From Tetracentron sinense (lineage: Eukaryota; Streptophyta; Magnoliopsida; Trochodendrales; Trochodendraceae), in contig CM026562.1 of NCBI GenBank assembly GCA_015143295.1, forward strand, positions 14,784,041 to 14,848,040: 64,000 bases of DNA, written 5' to 3'. Shown here one piece after another: positions 33,787-46,400 of this stretch (position 1 is its first letter; each line of letters begins with the position of its first letter). A program made the position numbers and the translations under genes. A model generated the notes under the pieces. The model was given only the letters and a program-made list of their open reading frames with translations. It ran no database searches and was not told where the DNA came from.

Positions 33787-35992
33787 TGTTAGACATGATG
33801 CCCAGAAAAGTCATTTAGATTGTTAGATTTTTATTAATTTGATTCATAAAGATTTCTTCTTAATCTATTGTGTATTCATTATGGGTAATTGACCATCATC
33901 ATGAGATGATCTATACGATACGAGATATCGATAAAGGTCCATAGGATATATTGTAGAAAAGTTATGTGATTAGATTATCACAAGCAGATATAACTTTCCG
34001 GTTCCTTATACCTAATATAGTCACAACTATGAGTGAAGCTGGACACTTCACTTATATGGCTGCCAGAATGCTAAGATGTTCTCAATAGTTGAGATGTAGT
34101 TTTATCTCGAACTATTGTAGTGGAGACTATACATCAGCATATGGGTGCTTAAATGTACACTGACTGATTGCATTCAATGAGAGACCTATTGCATAAACAT
34201 ACTATAAGATAGTTGGTCTCTCATTCACATTGAACAGTTTCGATGATCCTTAGATCAAATGTGTTCATCTATGACTGAGCAGTGATCTAAGAGTTTTGAT
34301 TCTACCAACGTATTTTCTAACTTAGGGAATACAATACAGTGACAGTTGGATAGTCAGAAAGCTGTTCGAGTCATGATGAATTTCAAACAAGAAATCCATG
34401 CTCATTAATTTGAGAGATTATCCAAGTTCCGGGTAAGACAGTTGATTAAGTTCAAATCCTGTGCAGGTGATTTTGAAAACAAAATAAGTTTTGAAATATA
34501 CTTTTATTAAAAGGTATTATACTTATCAAAGGATTTTTTCAAAATGTTTTTCATGAGAAATTGTTTCTCATGGCTTAATCATAAGTCTTCGAAACCCGGA
34601 TGATTTGCAATGGGCTATGGGTTAGATAGTATGTCAATCTTGAAGGCCCATTAGGGATAATGTATTTGGAAGGATAAATCAAATTTAAAAGTTCATGTGG
34701 TGGGATCCGTAATGGTTAATGTTCATACATTGGGATTCAATTGCAATATGGATATCTCACGTCACTTGCAATTCCAATGTAATTCATGTTTAAGGTCAAT
34801 AGGATAACATTGGGTAAGCTAGGGTAAGAATGTCCCAAAGCAATCTGTGAAGGTGCTCACATAAGAAATATAAGCTCAATAATTGATTAAAAGTTAATCA
34901 ATTATTTAAGTGATTAAAAGTTAATCATTTAATTAAATAGATTAAAAGTTAATCTATGGTTTAAATTAATTATTAATTTAAATCTAGGGATTATTTTAAT
35001 AATTATTTGATTAACATAATTAAAGGGGAAATGGCTTTGACCCATATCCATAAACCCATTAAAATGGACCTTTAATGGGCCAAAGCCTATGGGTTTAAAC
35101 CCTAGGATGGGGCGCCCACTTGAGGAATCCTAATTGGATTAGGATTATGTTAATTGAATAATTGTTGAAATATAATTCCTATAATTTTGAAATTAAAATC
35201 CAATTGTTGGATTGCAATAAGGATGAGGATAAGTTGTAATTGGATTACAACTTGGAGTGCTTAACGCCTCAAACTCCACGCCCCCTTGAAGCTCATGCGC
35301 CCCCCCCCCCCCCCTCTCTGGTTTAGGTTTCCTAGTTTGACTAGGATTCCTCTCTTGTGTTGGATGTTGACTTATCCCTTTTAATTAAGGAATCCTCTTT
35401 TAATAGGGACTCTTTAATTAGTTGGATTACTATAACTAAAGTAGTTATAGATTAAGTAGGAGTTTAATTAATTAATAGTAAGAGTTATTATTAATTAATT
35501 AATCCTACTGGATAAGATCAAGTTGGAGTAGGATTAGGATAGGATCCTAGTCTATAAATATCCCAACACCCCAGACCATTAAGCACTTTTTTCTTGAATT
35601 TTTTCTCTCCTCTCCTCTCTCTCCAAACCGTGAGCCCTAGGGGTTACCCCTAGGGATTTTCGTGAGCTTCATTGGTGGTGCAAGTTGGGTTTTGTTTATT
35701 CTAGGATTTTGAACCTTAGTACTTTTGTTGATAGAAGGTCTACACCATTACTTCATCTTCTTCCTTTTGCTTCTATAATTCCAAAGGAGATTCTAAAGCT
35801 TCGTGGGGATAGCGAAGAATAAGGATCGAGCTTCTAGTATTTTTTCAGAGAAATCTCTACAAAGAGTTTTGACAGTTCGAGTGGATTTAAGCTTCACCGG
35901 TGAAAAGCATTCATCGAGGTGATACGACTAAAACTCTTAGATTATTTTGATGCTTTTTATGGTGTTAAGATCTAGGGGATCCGGTTTCCGCA
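33787..35992 (+). mobile_element. E2: LTR-like unit in tandem with E1
   Basis: Starts TGTTAGACATGATGCCCAG, directly after the E1 end, and ends GGATCCGGTTTCCGCA, about 2.2 kb. It has a TATA box at 35551, then a pyrimidine-rich leader-like stretch. No ORF, primer site or TSD found. 35993-36055 is unassigned sequence before D resumes. Possible readings: two solo LTRs, or the LTR pair of an element that lost its interior. Confidence 0.5.
35300..35314. repeat. Poly-C run
   Basis: Fifteen consecutive C inside E2. Its length may be unreliable in sequencing. Confidence 0.9.
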
Positions 35993-37070
35993 TAATTTTT
36001 TATTCGAATATGCCCCCCAAGAACTGTTTTTCTAAAATTAAAAAGAGGCATACTTTCATAATCGATCTTTGACTTATGAGTTTCTTATGAGAGCCTTGCG
36101 AGGCTTATGATCCTTCAAGACTTGTGAGCCGATCTTGGACTTGATCCTTATGAGCATTCGTAACCGATCTTAGACTTATGATCCGTAGAGAAAATTGTAA
36201 CTGATCTTAGAATTTACCAACCCATAGTTTGGCCTTGTCAAATGCTTATGAACTTATGAGTTTTCTTCTGAGATTTTCCTTAGAAATTTTTCTTGTGAAC
36301 CTTCTAAATAGCATGCTTATACAAAACCTCAGTCATGTAAGACATAGAGTGTTTATAGTGCTTGTGAGCATCCTAGCAACTTAGAAATCTTTATTCATGC
36401 ATATACAAGACATATAGGCATCATGCTAGATAAGAAAAGCTTTAAAATATTCAAGGCATGTTAGGATCACTTGAAAACATCATAATAGGCTTGAAAAACT
36501 ATTAAGAATAGGACATAGTTTTCATAAGCATCATTGTAGTCATAAGACACCTTTAAACATTGGATCATACCCATAGCACTTCATTCATGGAGATACCATA
36601 GAAATCAAACAGGGCTATAAGCCTATTTTATCAATACCATACCTAAATCCTAGTTTTCATAATGGAGATCAAAATAAAGTCAATAGTAGAAAGCATTTAC
36701 TCATTCAAGCTCATTAATTTCACAACAACTCATTTATTGTCCTTAAAGTGTAACAAAATTAACTAGTAGGGTGTACCTACCTTACAAAGCTTGAATCCCT
36801 TAAATATGGAGCTTGAGAAAGATTAAGGAGACTTGAAGAAGTGAAATGAGACTTTGGGAATCAAAACAAGCTCCACCCTTGGTCTCGGAGTCAAACCCTA
36901 GCTCTCCTCTTTCCTTCTCCTTCAAAATCCCCAAATTTTTGTCTTAGAGGGTTTGTGAAACCCTGAGGCCACAAAATTGGCCTAATATAGGCAAAGGGGT
37001 GGTCAAAGACCGACCTACCTTTAATAAATTGGCTTAAAAAGACCAAATAGGGCAACAGTGCGGGGGTTTG

Positions 37071-37240
37071 GTCGATCGGTGGTGACCATCGGTTGATCGG
37101 TGGAAAATCCCTCTATGGAAAATTTCCCCATACAAAATTCTGCCCATTCAGTCGACCGGTAAGGAGTATCGGTCGACCGATAGTGGTTCGGTCGACCGAT
37201 AGTGGCATTTGGTCGACTGGTAGCAAAGTCGGTCGACCAG
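37071..37240. repeat. Palindrome cluster in LTR D (GTCGAC type)
   Basis: GGTCGATCGGT, CGGTCGACCGATAG, CGGTCGACCAG and variants. The core is GTCGAC rather than CGATCG, but spacing and LTR position match the other families. Confidence 0.82.
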
Positions 37241-37519
37241 TTTGCTCTATACTTGGACTATTTTGATGTTTTTCCCATTTTTTCACATTTAGACTCTTTC
37301 CCACATATGTTGATACACCTATATGCCTCAAATGAAAACCCATTAAGACTTTAAAACATTCATAACTTATATAATGCTTTTGGTTAAAATCAAAACTCTC
37401 ATCTCTATTGATAACATTGTAACATACAATGAAACACATAAAGACTTCAATGCCTCAAAACACTATTCACAGCACTATTCACCGGGCTATGCAATCCGGT
37501 TTTGGGGTTTTACAACAGT

Positions 37520-37652
37520 AGACTATTAAACAACTTTTGTTCTGGGACTGTTTGAACGGTTAATGAACCATTCGAATGATATTCACTATAATTCACAGAT
37601 TTGGTTTCCAGATCGCGTTTCGAACCTTAATCTAGGCAATTTGAATTGATTT
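37520..37652 (-). other. J LTR-like sequence between D and F
   Basis: Contains TTTGAACGG and CCATTCGAATG motifs like those at 19118-19362, so it continues J across insertion D. No gene. Confidence 0.5.
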
Positions 37653-39122
37653 TGTGAAGCCCATGTTTTAGTATTGGCTTATTCCGGTGTCAAAACAAGT
37701 GAGTCTAGTGTATCTTGTGTCATTGCCTTCAAGAATCCACGACAAGTGAAGATGAAGACTGAAGAAGACCGGTTGAAGAAATTCTGATCATATCCTTCGT
37801 TTCACTCATAAGATGGTAAGTGACCTAGATGCCATGTTAACTTAGGAGGGAATTGATTTAGAATAGTCATAATATGATACCTTAGGTGGAAATTGACTTA
37901 GACTAATCATATGGACCTTAGGTGACTAGATATGTAAGCCCAAAATAAGTTAAAGGTTGTAAAAGTTCTTAAAAAACCAAGGTTGCTTGTGGAAGGCATA
38001 TCTCACAAAACATAGCTTGGATTTTACTCCATAATATATCAAATTGACCGTGTCGAAAAGATCTACAACTTTCGTGAATGATGTAAGACCTAAAAATGGG
38101 TTTCGAAAATGGGTTTTCACCTCAAGGTCGACCCTGAGCACTTTGGGTCGACCCTCGGTCTCAAAAATAATGTGTGGATAAAAAACACAGAACATCAAAA
38201 TATTGAGGGTCGACCCTGGGAGACACTTGGGTCGGCCGAAGTGCAATGTTGGGTCGACCCAAGTGACTCCCAGGGTCGACCCTGATATGGGATTTTTATC
38301 CTCTTTGGTTTTTAGCAACTTCTAAACCTTGGTTTTGATTTCTCTATCGAACTAGAACCCTTCTAGTCCGAAAAAGAGACTTGGGGAGAGGATTGAGAGG
38401 GTTTTTAGCTATCTCTAGAGTTCAAAGAAACTCTAATTTTCATTATCTCTCATTCCCTTTGTTATTCCTTCTTTGATCCTAGTTTTTGCTAGCCAATATT
38501 CGATTCTTGCTTGCTTGGACTTTCCCATTGATGGAGTCCATCTAGGATTTGATTTTAATCAAACCATCAACCCGTTCTGGAAAGAACAAATTGGCCGGAG
38601 TGTTCCAGAGCCTTTGCGAAGGAGATTGATCCAAGAAGGATTGTGGATGTATGATTTGGTCGGTGGAATCCGAAGCCGTCATTGACAGAGATCGATTGGA
38701 AGATCATGGTTGTTTTGGAAATCTAAGAGAACTACGAGCGGCTGCAGTTGATCATGGGACTTATGAGTACGTGATGACTTTTCGAGGTGTTGAGAACTAA
38801 GAATGGAAGGATCGTAGTGTCGAGTCCGAATGAGTCAAGTTCAAGTCTTGTAAGTTCTTGTTGACTTTGTCTTAGTGATATCTCTTGGCTGGACTAGGTT
38901 CCGTGGTTTTTGCCGGAAGGGTTTCTATGTAAAAATTGCTTGTGTTGTGGTTTGCTTGTTTCCCCTATTCCACACTTTAAAGTACATCATCCCTTAATTA
39001 ATAACTTAATTGTTAAATATTAAAAAGGGTAAATAGACTTGTAGGGAGACCTAACCATCCCTTTGAATTTGTGAGTTCTCAACTCAAATCTTAGATTTGA
39101 GGTCCACCGGATTGATTTTTCA
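37653..39122 (+). repeat. F 5' LTR
   Basis: Starts TGTGAAGCCC, ends TGATTTTTCA. Contains a GGGTCGACCC palindrome cluster at 38125-38284. ORFs inside it are not conserved with the 3' LTR and are ignored. Confidence 0.92.
38125..38284. repeat. Palindrome cluster in F 5' LTR (GGGTCGACCC type)
   Basis: About six units, including AGGGTCGACCCT, TTGGGTCGACCCAA and TGGGTCGGCCGA. The 3' LTR copy at 55739-55900 has some units mutated (GGGTCAACCC, GGGTTGACCC). F is copia, unrelated to the gypsy LTRs that carry the other palindrome sets. Confidence 0.88.
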
Positions 39123-39124
39123 AT

Positions 39125-39136
39125 TGGTATCAGAGC
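39125..39136 (+). promoter_or_regulatory. F primer binding site (tRNA-iMet)
   Basis: TGGTATCAGAGC two nt after the LTR end. Confidence 0.93.
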
Positions 39137-39183
39137 GGGTTCACTATTTTTTTAGTGCGATCTCATTCTTATATTCGGTGAAT

Positions 39184-41068
39184 ATGAATCTCCAAAGAGA
39201 GGGAGGATCCATCTCTTGTCCCCCATTATTTGATGGGAATAATTATGCCTATTAGAAAGCTCGAATGAGAGCGTTTCTAAAATCATTAGATGAGAGAGTA
39301 TGGATCTCCATTGAACAAGGTTGGACTCATCCAACAAAGACCATAGATGACCAGACCATCCCTAAACCTTCTTCTGAATGGACCAATGTAGATCTTGAAA
39401 GTTGTAGATGGAACAGTAAGGGTCTAAATGCAATCTTCGTTGCTGTCACACTTGATGAATTTTGACGTATTTCTAAATGTGACACTTCGAAAGAGGCATG
39501 GGATATTCTTCAAATTACCCATGAAGGGACTACAACTGTCAAGATCTCTAAACTTCAAATGCTTATCTCTAAGTTTGAAAAGTTGATGATGGATGATAAT
39601 GAAACTTTTGACAATTTTTATGCTAATCTAAGTGACATTGTCAATTCTAGTTTCAATCTTGGGGAAAGAATTCCTGAGTCCAAAATTGTTAGAAAAATTT
39701 TGAAATCTCTACCTGAGAGACTTCGATCAAAGGTCACCGCTATCGAAGAGAGCAAAAATATTGATGCTCTTAAAATTGAAGAGTTGGTTGGTTCTCTCCA
39801 AACCTATGAGTTAAATCTGAACCCATCTAAGAAACCAAAATCTATTGCCTTGAAATCTATCAAGGAAACCATAGATGTTTCAGATAATGACTCTAAGGAT
39901 GATGAAGAAGAGTTGACTTTATTTATAAAGAAATTCAGAAAATTTCTGAAATTTAATAAGAGATTTAATCCGAAAGGACAAAAATCTTTTGATAAGTCAA
40001 AGTCCAAGCATTTTGAAAATAAGAAACATCTTAAAAGTGCTGACAAAAAATCCCAAGGTGTTCAATGCTATGAATGCCAATGCTATGGCCATATTGCCGC
40101 TGAGTGCTCTAATAAGAAAAGATTTAAAGGTAAGGCAAGGCATGACAGTGAATCTGAATCTGAGGAATCAGATAGTTCTTCTTGTCAGAAGACTAGGGGT
40201 TAGTTATATGACCTTCACTGCATCTTTATCTAGGGTTGAAGAATCTTCTTCAAATGTTGTGAGTGACAAACACTATAGTGATGGTGAGGATGATGAGAGT
40301 CAAAATGACTCAGATTCTGAGGGAGACCTCGAGGCAACCTATGATGAGCTATTTCAGGAATTCCTAAAGCTGAAAAAGGTTCAGTTTTCCATATCCAAAA
40401 AGATCAAATCTATTGAAATGGAAAAAGATGCCTTAGACCAAGTGGCTTCAGGGTTAAGAGCTCTTATGTCACAGCTTGAGGAAGAGAAGGTTTCCCTCCT
40501 TGTCAAGACTCAACTTCTTGAATCTGATTTGTATGTTTGTCTTGATGAAAAACCAAGTCTTGAAATCAAGTTGGCTGATCTTGAGCAAAATCAGAGGTAT
40601 GGAGATGTGAATGGAACTTCACCTACCTCGAACACTGAGCCTGATGATAAAAGGCTCCCTCCTGAAAATAGGAAGGACCCTTCAACTTAGAAATTCATTC
40701 TTACATGTCATAAATGTGGAGTGAATGGTCATATTAAGCCTCGATGTCCTAAACTTCGAAGAATGCCTAATCATGGTTTTAAGAACCAAAATAATCTTAA
40801 TGGGAATCTTCAAATGAGAGTTGAGGTCCTAGTGGAGAAGTCTAGGAGTTTGTGTGTAGATGTGATGAAAATTGCTCACAACTCTAGACCACATGGTCAT
40901 GACACTCCTTATACTAGATATAAAGGTGGTAACGGGGAAAACCATAATGTCCGCCATAATTTTAGGACTCAATCCTGAAAAAGGAGGAATAGGAGGAAGA
41001 GGCAAAAGGTCATACCTACCTCAACTGAAACAATTAGAGACCAAAGGGTCAATCAAACTGCTAAAACC
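39184..41068 (+). pseudogene. gag: F gag (SIRE-type, broken)
   Basis: The ATG at 39184 begins MNLQREGGSISCPPLFDGNN, the usual start of SIRE Gag. Stops at 39253 and 39463 interrupt the N-terminal part. The central UBN2-type capsid region is open at 39559-40203 (SKFEKLMMDDNETFDNFYAN, KILKSLPERLRSKVTAIEES), followed by an acidic and Lys-rich segment and a CCHC knuckle (CYECQCYGHIAAEC). A one-base shift near 40200 moves the rest to the next frame: an acidic coiled-coil region, a stop at 40688, then a second knuckle (CHKCGVNGHIKPRC). The frame fades out before G; the few residues after G (VRKEDLKG) are its continuation. Confidence 0.88.
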
Positions 41069-41073
41069 GATTG

Positions 41074-43286
41074 TGTAGAGCCCCAGACTTTTTCATGTGT
41101 AATACATGACACTTTCGTAGCCAATTTGCCTTTAGTGTAGTACAATTAATAAATAAGGAAGAAATTGAAAATTCCGAAATGTTAGAAATGTTTCTTTTCG
41201 AAGTATGAACCCAACACAAGTTGAATCGTCAAAATCCGACGAACGAGTCAAAAGATAAGGCCAAAATAATTTGGACCTGCAGAGCACCGATCGCTCGGTC
41301 CATGGAGCGATCGATCAGTCCAAAACTGATCGATCGGTAGCTATCGACCGATCAAGATTTTTGTATGGAGAAATTTTCCAGAGAATTAATTTTTGGTCGA
41401 GAGCTCGGTCAACACACCAATAGCTCGGTAGGCAACCGATCGATCGGTCATAACCACCGATCGCTCGGTATTCGTGTTTTTGCAGAAATTTCATTAAGGG
41501 TGTTTTCATCTTTTGGGCGTTTCACTCATGCCTTAAAGGCTTTGCCCCATCATTTGAGGGTTCATACACAACCCTTAGAGTCTTTTGAGAGATAGAGAGA
41601 AAGGAGAAGGGTTTCCAAACCTAGGGTTTGCTTTGGGGAGAAATCAAAGGGGTTTCAAGACCCACAATCACCTCAAGCTTGGATTGCTTCAAGATTTCGA
41701 TTCAAGCATGCGAGGAGGAGTTTCTCCAAGCTAGGGCAGCACCTCACGGACGTTTTGGAAGGGGATTCTTTCCCTCATTTTTCAAGGTCAGTACTTCTTG
41801 CTACCCCTAGTCATAACTCCTATTTTCCTTTATTTTCTCCTTGTTTCCTTCCTTTGTACATGTGCTATGAGTTTGGAAGTGTGAACGTGGTGAATGGAGA
41901 TGGAATAGGCGATTGGATGCCAATGGTTGTGTTGTGATGATTGAAATGGGAGAGGGCATTGTATCCATAATAAACACACATTTATGATGTGAGTGAACTC
42001 ACCTAGAAAAGCATGATTTAGGTTTAAATGAATAATGAATAATGAACACACCATGTTTGATGAAATGCCAAGGTGAATAAAGTGAGTTGTAAATTAGGAA
42101 ATGCATGCCTAATAAATTATGGAAATTGCTAGGACCTATGATAGTGTGTTTTCTTGCTTTCCCTAAATGATGTGAATATTGCATTGCTCAATCATTGATG
42201 TTATATGTGTTGTGAATTACCCAAATGTCATGTTTAAATTCAAATGCAAGCATGCACACGAACCCACGAGCACGGCATGCATTACATGATTTACCGAGGT
42301 TTTCAAGAATGGGATTTAGAGGTGGGGCATATTCTACGATATGTTCTACCTCGATTTTCACAAGAAAACAAGAATAAACATTCCACGAGGGGTCTCCCCT
42401 CACTCACAAGTGCATAGCATAAAGAAGGGCCTCCCTTCCCTTGCAAGTACATACATATCATGAAGAAGGGTCTTCCTTCCCTCTCAAGTGCATTGCATAA
42501 AGAAGGGTCTCCCTTCCCTCTCAAGGCATCTCACAAGCGCATCTCACAAGTGTATCTCACAAGTTACATGATCACCAGCAAGCACGCATGACATGCATGA
42601 CATGACACGACATACAAGAATCAAGCAAGATAGACAAGACGAGTTTTCAAGCACAAAAATGGTACCTTAAGTCAAGTCAAGCGCACGGTGTTTTCAATGG
42701 TTTTATCGGCTTTTATGAATGCAAGCATGAGTATATACTGCTTTAACCTTATTGTTATGATATGAATTATTCCTGCTTTATATGTGTGAATTGTTTCCTG
42801 CTCTATGTATTGCTATCTGTATGCTATGACTATTGGTTAGTATTTGGTACCCGCTGAGTATTCCATGCTCAGCCGTATTTCTTATGTCGGCAGGTGATAG
42901 CGGAGCAGCTGCTCCTTTTGATGTCTATGCTCCTAGCCCATGGGTGGAAGAGTATGTCGAGGAACCTTTGGAGGAACCTCCGTTAGAGGGCTATTATTAG
43001 GTGGTGGTAGATTCTGAGTGAATAGCTGTGGGAGAGATGAGAGATATACTTTCATGTATTTTGGTGGGTCTGTCCGCACTTTCTTTTGGATTTCTTTTGT
43101 GTAAACTTGGATGTGTATATACATAGAGGTTTGTTTAGACTTCCGCTGTGCTTTATGGTTATGTTTCCGCTATGATGTCCTCTATTGTATATGCTCTGTG
43201 GGTTTTGCAGGTTGGTTTGTCAAGCAAGTCATGATTAGTCGTCCAAAGTTCACTCTAACTCCTAGGGTGGGTTTTGGGTCGCGACA
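41074..43286 (+). mobile_element. G: solo Tekay-type LTR inserted at the end of F gag
   Basis: TGTAGAGCCCC to GGGTCGCGACA, 2213 bp, TSD GATTG (41069-41073 and 43287-43291). Palindromes 41286-41470, donor-like site 41787, hairpin minisatellite 42383-42524, conserved hairpin 42853. Same subfamily as A, H and I. Confidence 0.95.
41286..41470. repeat. Palindrome cluster in LTR G
   Basis: ACCGATCGCTCGGT, AGCGATCGATCAGT, ACTGATCGATCGGT, ACCGATCGATCGGT; two sub-clusters around the conserved TTTTTGTATGG block. Confidence 0.85.
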
Positions 43287-43291
43287 GATTG

Positions 43292-43764
43292 GGTGAGAAA
43301 GGAAGACCTAAAGGGCTTCACTTAGCTCGTGTCTGTCATAGCGTAGGGTGTGCTAGTAATGTTATATCTTGTCCTAGTGCTATGCTTCGTCTATATACTA
43401 GTAGATTTTATTTTTCTTACTAGTTGTTATTTGTTTTGGTTTGTTTTTCTATTTTCTTTATTTTGAAAAATCCAAAATCATTGAAAAACTATAAAATCCA
43501 AAAAGATTTTTGTCATATTGCCCTTGTTTGACTTGCATAATCTGCATTCCTTGTGTGATCTTTATTTCTATACTTGTCTAGGGTTGAACATGAGTTTATT
43601 GCTGATTGAGGATATATCACCTTCATAGTCTCTTGGTTAGGCTGAAAATTAGACCAGTTTTACCTTGAACAGTTAGAGACTTATTCATGTGTGTATGCTT
43701 TACAAATTTCACATGCACTCTAACTAATTCTGTTGAGAGACGTCTATTTTCCAATCTATAGGTG
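43292..43764 (+). other. F interior, non-coding, left of K
   Basis: After a short remnant of gag reading there is only AT-rich sequence with phrases such as TCCAAAATCATTGAAAAACT that are common in the 3' part of SIRE-type elements. No pol motif seen. Confidence 0.6.
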
Positions 43765-43769
43765 TATGT

Positions 43770-45101
43770 TGATGTGCATAGAATAATGTTAATTACTACC
43801 CTTTTATTTGTATATGTTAATTATTTATCTTGTCTTAATTTTTCTAATTATAGTTTTTCTCTTATTATGTAGGAATTTGAGAGAGTTGCCTAGGAATGAG
43901 GCTAAATCAAGGAATTAGAGAAGAAAGACCCAAGTCCAAAAGTTCAAGTCTAAGTAAAGAAGATAAAGCCCAAGTCCAAGACTCAAGTCAAAGCACAAAT
44001 TGAAGAAATTCAAAGCTAAAACCCCATTAGAGAGAAAAGTCATACAGGGCCCACTCATCTAATTGGATTAAATCAATGAGAAGATAGGGTTGCTAATGTT
44101 TGGCAACCAAATCTACTAGAAAAGCAAGTAAATTCGTAGGTGGCAATATTGAGCAACAAATCCCCCCCAAAAAGGAAGATTTTCAGATTCCTGCCTAAAC
44201 TGACCATGACTCACTAATTTAGTCATAACTTTTGATTGAGATATTGGATTAAGGCAAGATTTGAGGCATTAGAAAGACGACTCAAAGGAGAACAATATTG
44301 CATTTCACGAGGATCTGCTAATTGGGACATTAAAGTGGTCAAAATATTCGGTCAAGTGGAGGCTTATGCATAGAGCACAGAAAAATCAGGGTTAAAAAGA
44401 GTTTTCTCTTCCTCTTTTGGGGACTCTCTCTCTTTTTGTCTCCCATTCTCTCTAGCCTAAATCCTATTCTCTTTTCTCTCTACCATTCTCTTTCTTTTCT
44501 TTGATTTTCTATTTTGTAAGAGTAGAAGAGGGAGTGGTGCAAAAAGTCAATCAAACATCAATGAAGAGCGTGATTTATTTCATCGGTTTTATCTTGAATG
44601 CTACAATGTTCGGCTAACTCATAATAAGGGGAAAAGGAGGAAACCAAGAATCCGGTAAGATTAATCCTTATTTTAGTTTTTAAATACTCCAAAATTGTAT
44701 TGTTACGAAAATATTAAATCTGAATTTTAATTAAAGTTTTCATAAGACCTATCTTCCGATCCAAAGCATTTGCTTGCTTATTGGATCGTGTTTCATTGGA
44801 GAATTTATATTAATTTTAGGATTAATTTTATTATATTTTTGGTGAAATCTGGATCTCCTATTCTCTTCAATTTTAACAAAAAAAAGGGTTTCTTTTCTTC
44901 TTCTTTTTATTCCATTAGTTTTATTTTATTTTTAATTATAATCTTAGCATAACAAATTTTAAATCGGTTTTTATTTAACCCATAAAATAATTCTAAATTA
45001 ATAATAGTACCTATTTAACAAGTCTATGTGGATCGACCCCGTTTTGCCACTATCTTACAATAGAAAGTGTGCGTTCGGGTTAATTATATTTGAGCACACC
45101 A
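43770..45101 (+). repeat. K left LTR (direct)
   Basis: 1332 bp, TGATGTGC to GAGCACACCA. It is followed by AATTT and the primer site, as in a normal 5' LTR. Contains poly-pyrimidine and AT-rich sequence; the small ORF at 44770 is not supported. Confidence 0.93.
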
Positions 45102-45106
45102 AATTT

Positions 45107-45124
45107 TGGCGCTGTTGCCGGGGA
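45107..45124 (+). promoter_or_regulatory. K primer binding site (tRNA-Asp type)
   Basis: TGGCGCTGTTGCCGGGGA, the signature primer site of Athila elements, complementary to tRNA-Asp with one difference from the common form. Confidence 0.9.
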
Positions 45125-45195
45125 CTAGTTCTTAAAAAGGTTTTTAAAAAATTTGGAATTTATTTTTGGGTTTGATTTTTTTTTTTTAGGATAGG

Positions 45196-45240
<45 letters not shown>

Positions 45241-46400
45241 TTTAAATCTAGGAATCCTTATTTCTGTAATTTTCAGGTTAGGTATAGATTAATTTTTTGT
45301 TTTTTACTTTAGTTTATTTTTATTTTTTTTAGAGTTTTATTTTTATTCTTTTTTTTTCTTTTTATTCTCCTTTTCCATAGTACTTTGAGTTTTCATTCTT
45401 ATTGCAGGAAATTGGAGAAGGAGATCTAAAAAGACAAGGAGCCGAAGGAGGATTTGGAAAAAAAAAATATTAGTTTTTTTTATTTTATGTAATTTTTTTT
45501 AGACCATTGTAGTAGGATTTTTTAAATCATTTGGGAAGGCCCAAATTGTAATAAATAGAGTAGGGAAGGAGGAGAGTTGGACTATACTCTCTCTGTACCT
45601 CGGGTTCGTACACCAAGTTTGGTGTTGGTAGCCCAGGTCGACTCAATTGGATCTTCCCTCACCTTGAGTGGGAGGTACGTACTTTAAACCTTACCCGCGA
45701 ATCTTTTACTTGTTAGCGGGGATTGTTTGATATCTTTAAATTAACGAGTGCTTGCATGCTTGACATAAATTTAATTGGAGCACCGTTTTTAGTAAGGGCA
45801 CCTTAAAACCCACGATAAAATAAGAACCGGATTTAATCACCGGATTCTTGCCCATAGGTTTAAGTACAACCCACTTTAGCACCCAACCAATCAATCTTAA
45901 ATAAAATTAATTAGACATTGGCCCTAGGACCTTCGAGCTCATTAGGATGAAGACCCACCAAAAGTTGGGCCAATTGCATTCTTTGACCAAACTCGATGAC
46001 AAGGAAAGCTCTATCCCTTTAAAGGGTGACAATCTTTGTTCTAGGAGAGCTGGTTTTTAAGCGGGACCCTTGCCTAGTGCATTGTGAACCCACCACTCAA
46101 CCTGGGAGCTTACCTGGTCGACTTGGTTTCATAAGATCAAGTTGGAGGCTTAGGTGCACTCTTCAAACCAGTTAGGAGCTGTCTAGTTAATTAGGAAAAA
46201 AAATTAGGTTGTTGGCGTGTTTCAATTGGACCGTGCTTGCTTGTGTGTTCATTATCAGGATTAGACTAGACTAGGATTTTTCTTAGAAGTCAATACTCCG
46301 GTTAATGTGTACTTGGGTACGTGTGAAAGGTCGTTTAATCAAAGTAGAACTCACAAGTAATCCCATCACATATATCGACGATTTTTCCATTTTCTCTGAA
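45125..46400 (+). other. K leader between primer site and gag
   Basis: About 1.3 kb, AT-rich on the left, with no ORF of coding quality. Long leaders are usual for Athila elements. Confidence 0.55.
45204..45232. repeat. (AT)n microsatellite
   Basis: About 14 AT units flanked by poly-T in the K leader. Confidence 0.9.

Larger units (their letters stand above)
19374..37514 (-). mobile_element. D: solo LTR of a Tekay-type element, split by E1/E2
   Basis: Begins TGTCGCGCCCCAAAATCCC and ends GGGGTTTTACA on plus, with TSD ACAGT (19369-19373 and 37515-37519). LTR sequence is 19374-20120 and about 36056-37514, roughly 2.2 kb. In sense (right to left): GTCGAC/GATCGATC palindromes at 37240-37071, TATA-like CCTATATTAGG near 36985, donor-like GTAAG|GTAGGTAC at 36780, a slot of CTTATGAG-rich repeats, and a hairpin remnant at 19757. 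No internal region. Confidence 0.88.

Noticed and set aside
20121..36055. 5-bp duplication around E1-E2
   Set aside because: I compared the left flank (ending AACCTAT) with sequence at 35990-36065 and found no match, so no duplication is claimed.
38473..38685. 70-codon ORF in F 5' LTR
   Set aside because: The frame is not kept in the 3' LTR copy (near 56164), where it is shifted and differently terminated.
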